Of a stretch of DNA of 64,000 nt, positions 58,234-64,000 are shown piece after piece. The notes beneath the pieces were generated by a model. That model was not told where the DNA came from. It worked only from the letters and a program-made list of their open reading frames with translations, and did not search any database. Numbering within the stretch: position 1 is the first letter of the stretch; each line of letters begins with the position of its first letter. The translations under genes and the position numbers were made by a program. Location of the stretch: assembly GCA_002373165.1 (NCBI GenBank), contig DFJS01000004.1, forward strand, positions 1 to 64,000, written 5' to 3'. Origin of the DNA: Ruminococcus sp. UBA3665 (GTDB lineage Bacteria; Bacillota; Clostridia; Oscillospirales; Ruminococcaceae).

Positions 58234-60266
58234 CAGTTCAGACCTCCTTTCAGATACAGGCCATTTGTCCGGTTTTCCGGAATGATACCAGAAAATTTCT
58301 GATATTCCTGCAAAATTTTTCTGATCTGCTCCGGCGTTTCGTCCGTCAGATAAAAATCACGGTATGCCAGTGCAGAAAATAGATTGATTTTATCAGCAAT
58401 CCAGAGCGTTTCAGCATTCAGCATTTCGATATAATCCAGCTTCTGACTGCACAGCAGAGGGAATTTTCTTCCTGTCCGGTCAGTCAGGAAGCAATTTTTT
58501 CTGTGACAGCCGTCCTGTGCCCGGATGGGGCAGAGCCGGAAGAGCATCATCGGCAGACGGCCATAGACAAACGCCCCGGCAGTTATTTTTCCAGCGAGCG
58601 TATTCAGACTTCCGGCAGAAAGTTCATAAGAAAGCATGACATCCTGCAAGCCCTGCTCCAGCAGAGAACAGGCTGTCACTGCATTTGTACAGTTCAGGCC
58701 GAAGCCGCCGTGCAGGACAAAACCGATTCTGTTTCCGATTCTAATATCTGCAAGATTATGACAAATCAAATGCCGCCAGCCGTTCTGATATAAATTTTCC
58801 AGATTCTGAATATAAATTTTCTCATCCCGGATAATTCTGGGAGCTTCGGCATAAAACGACAATTCCGGACGGCACTGCATGGCAAGCGGAACAGGCAGAC
58901 AGAGTATTTCCCCGGAAACAGCAGTGCTCTGTGAAAGATGCCGGATGTGTATTCTGTTCCGGACGGACAGATTTGATTTTTCCGGAAGTTCCGGGAAATT
59001 TCTTTTTTTGATTATATAGACAGGCGTACTGCTCCGGATTCTTTCTGCACTGACGGCTTCGACAGCGGCTCGTCTCATGGCATTGCACTGAGATGCCGAC
59101 AGAATCAGCGCATCCGGATTCTGCAAACTGACTTTCTGACAAGTATAGACAGTATCTCCCAGTTTCTGCATACTTTTCCGGAGCGATTCCGCCGTCAGAG
59201 GGCTTCTGAGAGCCTTTTCAGGAATTTCGCCGGAAACTGTGACAGTATGCTGTTCCGTGTCGGAGACGGTCAGCAGAGCCGGTTTTCCGGCCTCCAGCTG
59301 CATGGAGAAATCCAGCCCGGCAACAGGACGTTCTTTCTGATAGCTTATCTGAATTTCTTTAAAAACCTTCTGTCCGGCAAGCACATCTTCTTTCCGGCGA
59401 AAACCGAACATATTTTTCCTGTTTCCTGTGAAATAGCCGTCTGTAAAGCCGTTCCGGGAAAATGCTGCCTGAAGCGTTTCCAGATCGGGCTGTTCGCCGG
59501 CAAGTGCCATCCGCAGAGCCGTGACTGCCGCCGCAACATATTCCGGGCGTTTCATGCGGCCTTCGATTTTGAACGAATCCACGCCAATTTTCGACAGTTC
59601 CCGAACATGTTCGACAAGACTGAGGTCTTTCAGCGAAAGTGCCGCCGGATTGCTTCCGGAAGGAGTGTTCCACGGCAGGCGGCAGGCCTGGGCACACTGT
59701 CCGCGGTTGGCACTTCTGCCGCCCACTACGGACGAGAAACTGCACTGTCCGGAGACGGACATACACAGCGCACCATGCACGAAAACTTCTGTTTCGACAG
59801 GCAGACGGCATATTTTTTCCAGTTCCTGACAGGATAACTCACGCGCTGCGACTACACGGCAGCATCCGAGCTTTTTTGCCTGCAAAGCACCTTCCGGCGT
59901 ATGAATACTCATCTGCGTGGAAGCATGAAGCGGCATATCCGGAAGCAGATTCCGGAGCAGAGTCAGCACACCCAGATCCTGAACAATGCAGGCATCGATT
60001 CCGGCACGGGCGGCTTTTTGTATAAATTCCTGAAAATCGGGCAGTTCCCGGTCTGTCAGGAGTGTGTTCACAGCAAGATGTATTTTTGCATTATGCAGAT
60101 GGCAGAGCGCGGCGGCCTGGGCGAGTTCTTCCAGGCTGAAATTGACGGCACTGCTCCGGGCAGAATATGCCTTTGCTCCGACATAGACGGCATCTGCGCC
60201 GCACCGCAGAGCGGCAGTCAGTGTTTCCATGCTGCCGGCAGGAGCCAGAATTTCAGGATTTGCCAT
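58233..60266 (-). CDS. U32-family protein (RlhA/YhbU-like, long form)
   Basis: 677 residues. The first 260 match peptidase U32: ILAPAGSMETLTAALRCGADAVYVG, HASTQMSIHTPEGA, VEVFVHGALCMSVSGQCSFSSVVGGRSANRGQCAQACRLPW and KIEGRMKRPEYVAA. The cysteines are those linked to an iron-sulfur cluster in U32 proteins such as RlhA, which hydroxylates 23S rRNA. The C-terminal half (DUF3656-like and a further U32-like portion) makes this the long version common in Firmicutes. It overlaps zapA by 14 bp. Confidence 0.9.
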   Translation of the reverse strand: MANPEILAPAGSMETLTAALRCGADAVYVGAKAYSARSSAVNFSLEELAQAAALCHLHNAKIHLAVNTLLTDRELPDFQEFIQKAARAGIDACIVQDLGVLTLLRNLLPDMPLHASTQMSIHTPEGALQAKKLGCCRVVAARELSCQELEKICRLPVETEVFVHGALCMSVSGQCSFSSVVGGRSANRGQCAQACRLPWNTPSGSNPAALSLKDLSLVEHVRELSKIGVDSFKIEGRMKRPEYVAAAVTALRMALAGEQPDLETLQAAFSRNGFTDGYFTGNRKNMFGFRRKEDVLAGQKVFKEIQISYQKERPVAGLDFSMQLEAGKPALLTVSDTEQHTVTVSGEIPEKALRSPLTAESLRKSMQKLGDTVYTCQKVSLQNPDALILSASQCNAMRRAAVEAVSAERIRSSTPVYIIKKRNFPELPEKSNLSVRNRIHIRHLSQSTAVSGEILCLPVPLAMQCRPELSFYAEAPRIIRDEKIYIQNLENLYQNGWRHLICHNLADIRIGNRIGFVLHGGFGLNCTNAVTACSLLEQGLQDVMLSYELSAGSLNTLAGKITAGAFVYGRLPMMLFRLCPIRAQDGCHRKNCFLTDRTGRKFPLLCSQKLDYIEMLNAETLWIADKINLFSALAYRDFYLTDETPEQIRKILQEYQKFSGIIPENRTNGLYLKGGLN

Positions 60267-60633
60267 TGTTTTTAATACTTTCTGCCAGTTTTTTTAATTT
60301 CAGGGAATTTTCCAGCTCCTGATTTTTTGACCGCAGTACTTCAAGTTCTTTGAGTGCGGCATCCCGTTCCATTCTGGCGCGGCCGGCTTCGTCAACATAA
60401 TTTTTAGTCTGGTCTGTCAGTTCTTCCAGATGCTTATTAGCCTTGTTCAGGTCATCCAGAGCGGACAGCGCGGCCATGATTGCCGCATTATACTGCGATA
60501 CGCCGAGCTTATCCATAGAATCTGTAATTTTTGTTTCCAGAGTTCTGGCAAGGCCGTACACATAGTTAGGAGCCTCGGCAGTCTGCATGACATAATCTTT
60601 GCCGCAGATTACGACTTTTACTTTATTCATCAT
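60253..60633 (-). CDS. zapA: Cell division protein ZapA
   Basis: 126 residues. The N-terminal globular part (KVKVVICGKDYVMQTAEAPNYVYGLARTLETKITDSMD) and a long C-terminal coiled coil (about 60-118) are typical of ZapA, which bundles FtsZ filaments. It lies between the LexA-like gene and the U32 gene, and its stop overlaps the U32 start. The ATGATG start at 60633 or 60630 is preceded by CAGGAGATG. Confidence 0.93.
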   Translation of the reverse strand: MMNKVKVVICGKDYVMQTAEAPNYVYGLARTLETKITDSMDKLGVSQYNAAIMAALSALDDLNKANKHLEELTDQTKNYVDEAGRARMERDAALKELEVLRSKNQELENSLKLKKLAESIKNNGKS

Positions 60634-60654
60634 AAAAAATCATCTCCTGTTGAT

Positions 60655-61176
60655 TCAGAATTTTCGTATGATAGAAGTCACTGTTCCCACGACGGAACAG
60701 TCCGCAGGCGGTTCGCCGGAAGCGATTTCCGGCATACCGTCCTGATTCAGGATGACAGCCGGCTTTCCGGGGAGCTGTCCTGTGCGGGCAATCAGCATAT
60801 CGCCTTTCCGCAGGCCGTTTTCCGGCAGATCTCTTGTCAGGAAAAATGCAAACAGAGAATTTCCGGCATCCTGTGCAGAAAACGGCGTTTCGTAATACTG
60901 AATATTTTCCTCATCCAGCAGAGCCGTTTCCGGCTTTACCTGTGCAATGACGGGAATGCCTTCTTTTCTGGAGACTGTGACAAACACGGCGCGTTTTTTT
61001 CCGGAGGGCATCTGCAATTTGCCTTCTTCCTGCAATCTGTGCAGATAGCGGTGTACGGTAGAAGTCGAACGGATGCCCAGCCCTGTACAGATTTCGCGCA
61101 CAGAAGGCGCAATCTGATTCTGTGTGATATACTCCTGAATAAAATTCAGAACTGCTTCTGCTTTCTGCTGACTCAT
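60655..61176 (-). CDS. LexA-like repressor with degenerate peptidase domain
   Basis: 173 residues. The N-terminal LexA-type winged HTH (1-65: AEAVLNFIQEYITQNQIAPSVREICTGLGIRSTSTVHRYLHRLQEEGKL) is clear. The C-terminal S24-like domain lacks the expected catalytic set: the GDSM serine region reads TRDLPENGLRKGDML, and the VAV-type lysine region reads GKPAVILNQDG. A plain Ala-Gly cleavage site is also not evident. Self-cleavage during SOS is therefore unlikely. It overlaps the murC stop by 4 bp. Confidence 0.85.
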   Translation of the reverse strand: MSQQKAEAVLNFIQEYITQNQIAPSVREICTGLGIRSTSTVHRYLHRLQEEGKLQMPSGKKRAVFVTVSRKEGIPVIAQVKPETALLDEENIQYYETPFSAQDAGNSLFAFFLTRDLPENGLRKGDMLIARTGQLPGKPAVILNQDGMPEIASGEPPADCSVVGTVTSIIRKF

Positions 61177-62606
61177 GCCTGTGCCTCCTGCAATTTTTCC
61201 AGAATCATTTTAGCAACTTTGTTGATATCGCCGCAGCCCATTGTCAGCACCAGATCGCCGGGCTGTACATGGCTGACAACATACCGGCAGACTTGTTCAA
61301 AATTCTGATATTTGCGCTGATCGGTATATTCTGCGGTTTCGTCCTGGGGGAACCAGACTGTCGTTTCCGGGTTCATAATTTCGGCCAGATTCCGGGTATA
61401 GATATTCCAGGTATTTTTTTCGCGCGAACCCATGATGTCTGTCAGCACGGCGAAATCGGCAATGCTGAGGGCATCGGCGAATTCCTGAAGATGCTGGACT
61501 GTCCGGGAGAACGTAAACGGCTGGAATACTGCCCAGACTCTCCTGTAAGGCATTTCTTTGGCGGCTTTCAGAGTCGCAGTCAGTTCCGTGGGATGATGGG
61601 CATAATCATCCGCGATGGTTACGCCGTTTACCTCGCCTTTGATTTCAAATCTTCTGCCCGCGCCGCTGAATGCAGTCAGGCCGTTCTGAATCTGCTGGAA
61701 AGGGATTCCGATATGATCGCAGGCCGCCACAGCTGCCAGGGAATTCAAAATATTATGTTCGCCGGGAACATGAATCTGAATTTTTCCGAGTTCTTTTCCG
61801 TTTTTCAGAACAGTATAGCGCATCTGTCCGCCAAGATGTTCCGGACTGACAGCGCGGTAGCAGTTCTTTTCGCCATAGCCGAAGGAGATCATTTCTTTTC
61901 CGGTAATGCCTTCTACGGCCTTGCAGGTATTGGCATCATCGCCGTTATAAATAACTGTTCTGGAAGTCAGTTCGCAGAATTTATGGAAAGATCTGATAAT
62001 ATTATCTACTGTCTTGAAATAATCCAGATGATCGGCATCGATATTTAAAATCACAGCAGTATCCGGGTAGAGTTTCAGGAACGTATCGACAAATTCGCAG
62101 GATTCGCAGACAAAGATATCGCTGGAGCCTGCACAGCCGCTGCCGCCGATGCAGGGGAGCTTGCCGCCGATGAAAGCAGAAAGATCGACTCCGGCATCAT
62201 GGAGAATCTGTGCCAGCATAGAAGTTGTCGTTGTCTTGCCGTGTGTGCCGGAAACACAGACTGCATTCCGGTACCAGCTGCTGACGATGCCCAGCAATTC
62301 ACTGCGTTCCAGAACAGGTACGCCGGAAGCCCTTGCAGCAATCAGTTCCGGATTGTCTGCCATGATAGCCGCTGTATGCACAATCAGGTCAGCACCCTCG
62401 ATATTTTCCGCACGCTGTCCGAACATGACAGGAATTCCCATATTCCGCACAGCCTGGAGCGTATCTGTCTCGTTATTATCCGATCCTGTCAGGTAAAATC
62501 CTTTGGAATGCAGGATCTGTGCCAGCGGATACATACCGCTTCCGCCGATTCCAATAAAATGGATATGCTTTTTTTCGTCTAAAATTGATTTGTTCATAAA
62601 ATACAC
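61173..62606 (-). CDS. murC: UDP-N-acetylmuramate--L-alanine ligase
   Basis: MurC adds L-Ala to UDP-MurNAc. From MYFMNKSILDEKKHIHFIGIGGSGMYPLAQIL it has 477 residues; a start at MNKS three codons on is equally possible. The N-terminal Rossmann domain has GIGGSGM, the ATP loop is CVSGTHGKTTTTSMLA, and NIDADHLDYF and DDYAHHPTELTATL are Mur ligase signatures. It heads a minus-strand run murC-lexA-like-zapA-U32-dut. Confidence 0.97.
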   Translation of the reverse strand: MYFMNKSILDEKKHIHFIGIGGSGMYPLAQILHSKGFYLTGSDNNETDTLQAVRNMGIPVMFGQRAENIEGADLIVHTAAIMADNPELIAARASGVPVLERSELLGIVSSWYRNAVCVSGTHGKTTTTSMLAQILHDAGVDLSAFIGGKLPCIGGSGCAGSSDIFVCESCEFVDTFLKLYPDTAVILNIDADHLDYFKTVDNIIRSFHKFCELTSRTVIYNGDDANTCKAVEGITGKEMISFGYGEKNCYRAVSPEHLGGQMRYTVLKNGKELGKIQIHVPGEHNILNSLAAVAACDHIGIPFQQIQNGLTAFSGAGRRFEIKGEVNGVTIADDYAHHPTELTATLKAAKEMPYRRVWAVFQPFTFSRTVQHLQEFADALSIADFAVLTDIMGSREKNTWNIYTRNLAEIMNPETTVWFPQDETAEYTDQRKYQNFEQVCRYVVSHVQPGDLVLTMGCGDINKVAKMILEKLQEAQA

Positions 62607-62783
62607 CTAATTTCTTCTTATTTAGTTCATATATTGCGTTTATACTATTCTTATACTGCTTTTTGGTTACAATTGTCAATTCTTCCCTGCTAGTATATCC
62701 GGGACAGAAAACTCTATTCTAAAAAACTAAAATCTAATTTTTCAGAAAGCAGTGTTCCATGATTAAGGAGGTTAATAAATATT

Positions 62784-63068
62784 ATGGAAATCACAGACAT
62801 CAAAATCAGAAAACTGATCACAGAAGGACGCTTGCGCGCAGTCATCTCAATTACATTAGACAATATGCTTGCCGTCCATGACATCAAAGTTGTGCAGGGC
62901 GATTCCAGATTATTCATTGCCATGCCCAGCAGAAGAGACGAAAACGGAGTCTTCCGCGACATTGTACACCCCATCCAGCCGGAAGCAAGAAAAATGATTG
63001 AAGAGAAAATTCTGGAGGCATACCAGAATCACCTCGCCCTGACAGAAATTGAAGAACAGAATGAGTAA
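62784..63068 (+). CDS. spoVG: Septation regulator SpoVG
   Basis: 94 residues, nearly full-length match to SpoVG: MEITDIKIRKLITEGRLRAV, NMLAVHDIKVVQGD and FIAMPSRRDENGVFRDIVHPI. It is an RNA/DNA-binding regulator affecting septation and, in other Firmicutes, virulence and sporulation. A strong AAGGAGGT site precedes the ATG. It is divergent from murC and has its own terminator. Confidence 0.98.
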   Translation: MEITDIKIRKLITEGRLRAVISITLDNMLAVHDIKVVQGDSRLFIAMPSRRDENGVFRDIVHPIQPEARKMIEEKILEAYQNHLALTEIEEQNE

Positions 63069-63108
63069 CCAGAACAGAGAATCTTAAACGCACTTTATTA
63101 TTTTATGC

Positions 63109-63137
63109 GGGAACGTGAAAAGCGTTCCCGTCTTTTT
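63109..63137 (+). terminator. Terminator of spoVG
   Basis: GGGAACG and CGTTCCC arms with loop TGAAAAG, followed by GTCTTTTT. Confidence 0.9.
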
Positions 63138-63693
63138 ATGCCTGCTGATATCCGGCTTTGAACGCTGCATATCTCAGCACAGCAATCTGTGTTTTGGAAT
63201 CCGGCACAGCATCGGAAAGCACCAGACGGACAGCCTTGTCAAACGGAATTTTCTCGACATCCAGAAATTCGTCAGAATCCAGGCTCTGGCTGCCGTAATG
63301 CAGACCTTTGGCAAGATACATGTGAATGACCTCACTGCAATAAGCAGGAGTGGGAAAAAGTTTTCCCAGATAGGTAAATTCATCCGCAGTACAGCCGCAT
63401 TCTTCCAGCAGTTCGCGTTTGCCGCATTCTTCGGGATTTTCGCCGTATTCGAGTTTTCCGGCAGGAATTTCCATTGTCACGGTGCTGTGCGGATAGCGGA
63501 ACTGACGGACAAAAAGCACTTCTTCCTGGTCTGTCAGTGCCAGAATACACACGCCGCCGGGATGGCGCACCACCTCCCGGAACGCCTGCGAACCGTCCTC
63601 CAGCTGAACTTTGTCTTTTTCTACATGCAGAATTCTGCCCTCAAAAATCAGCTGGCTTTCCAGTGTTGTTTCATTCAGATGATCTGTTTTCAT
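63136..63693 (-). CDS. Nudix hydrolase (ADP-ribose pyrophosphatase type)
   Basis: 185 residues. The Nudix box is complete (GKLEYGENPEECGKRELLEECG, matching Gx5Ex7REUxEExGU), preceded by VLFVRQFRYPHSTVTMEIPAG as in NudF/YqkG ADP-ribose pyrophosphatases. The C-terminal PTPAYCSEVIHMYLAKGL also fits. The start follows AAAGGAGT and overlaps the upstream YfhO-like gene by 23 bp. Confidence 0.95.
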   Translation of the reverse strand: MKTDHLNETTLESQLIFEGRILHVEKDKVQLEDGSQAFREVVRHPGGVCILALTDQEEVLFVRQFRYPHSTVTMEIPAGKLEYGENPEECGKRELLEECGCTADEFTYLGKLFPTPAYCSEVIHMYLAKGLHYGSQSLDSDEFLDVEKIPFDKAVRLVLSDAVPDSKTQIAVLRYAAFKAGYQQA

Positions 63694-64000
63694 GGGAATA
63701 CATACTCCTTTCAGAATTTTGAAAATTTGTTAAATATTCAATATAGGCATCGGATGCCCTGACTCTGGAAGAATAGTCATATTCTCCGGAATGGGGCGGA
63801 TCCGTGAAAAATCTTGTTCCGGCCAGCAGATAGCACAGCAGCAGCAGTACTCCGGCCAGCGTGATGCAGATGCCGGCTTTCAGTCCGGGAAGCTGATAGG
63901 AAAACCGAATCTGACTGGTTCCGGCCTCGCACAGCACGGCCATAAAGCCGCCGCTGACATTTTCGATTTTTGCTTTTTTTCCGTTGACTTCTGCTGACCA
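63671..64000 (-). CDS. YfhO-like membrane protein, C-terminal end (cut by window edge)
   Basis: 109 residues to the stop; the frame is open to base 64000. WSAEVNGKKAKIENVSGGFMAVLCEAG followed by IRFSYQLPGLKAGICITLAGVLLLLCYLLAG matches the end of YfhO-family proteins (large glycosyltransferase-like membrane proteins), where a beta-rich domain precedes the last membrane helix. The C-terminal tail of about 55 residues after that helix is polar. Only this end is visible. Confidence 0.75.
   Translation of the reverse strand, partial: WSAEVNGKKAKIENVSGGFMAVLCEAGTSQIRFSYQLPGLKAGICITLAGVLLLLCYLLAGTRFFTDPPHSGEYDYSSRVRASDAYIEYLTNFQNSERSMYSHENRSSE

Overview
The window looks like a chromosome segment from a moderately low-GC, Gram-positive anaerobe of the Ruminococcus type (Clostridia, Oscillospiraceae). 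This is inferred from SpoVG, the mreBCD cell-shape locus, a DUF4321 protein, BspA-like LRR_5 proteins, xylose isomerase, a T-box-controlled trp operon, and very regular promoters of the TTGACA-17-TATAAT kind. Both window edges cut a gene: xylA at the left and a YfhO-like membrane protein at the right.

Layout. 1-2.3 kb: xylA (partial) and a membrane protein, both minus. 2.4-9.3 kb: a Trp T-box leader and the full operon trpE-trpGD-trpC-trpF-trpB-trpA. 9.4-9.7 kb: HU. 9.8-11.14 kb: a minus-strand array of nine tRNA or tRNA-like genes, each preceded directly by a structured element of about 60 nt. 11.2-16.9 kb: a zinc-ribbon SDR protein, two LRR_5 proteins, an alpha/beta hydrolase and a WYL regulator. 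16.9-24.4 kb: coiled-coil proteins, pheS-pheT, an acidic repeat protein with an HTH, and an ECF S component. 24.6-30.8 kb: aroC, a DUF3737 protein and a GntR-controlled ABC-2 exporter with three paralogous permeases. 31-38.3 kb: mnmA, nadA, an EAL phosphodiesterase, an LRR_5 protein, a patatin, serine acetyltransferase, and ordinary tRNA-Ser and tRNA-Leu. 38.4-43.4 kb: a minus-strand cassette of VWA protein, LRR_5, MoxR AAA+ ATPase and LRR_5. 43.6-47.8 kb: a MacB/FtsX-type ABC system and a CIRCE-controlled Hsp20. 47.9-62.6 kb: aspS, hisS, mgsA, a MinD-like ATPase, PBP2, mreDCB, DUF4321, dut, a U32 protein, zapA, a LexA-like protein and murC. 62.8-64 kb: spoVG, a Nudix hydrolase and the YfhO-like fragment.

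The most unusual region is the tRNA array. Several of its tRNAs break near-universal rules: C33 in the anticodon loop, a Ser anticodon on a class I body, U73 on a Trp-anticodon tRNA, and a missing D-stem. Each is separated from the next by an element with conserved sequence blocks, covarying hairpins and, in the best copies, a closing stem that makes a miniature cloverleaf. A clear sigma-A promoter starts the transcript at the first element, and the far end runs into the HU terminator. The trp T-box specifies a G73 tRNA-Trp, so the array's Trp-anticodon tRNA is probably not the main cellular tRNA-Trp. This suggests a specialised or decaying tRNA set.

The second notable system is the MoxR/VWA/LRR cassette. 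Its LRR proteins share a C-terminal helical domain of about 110 residues with two other LRR proteins elsewhere in the window.
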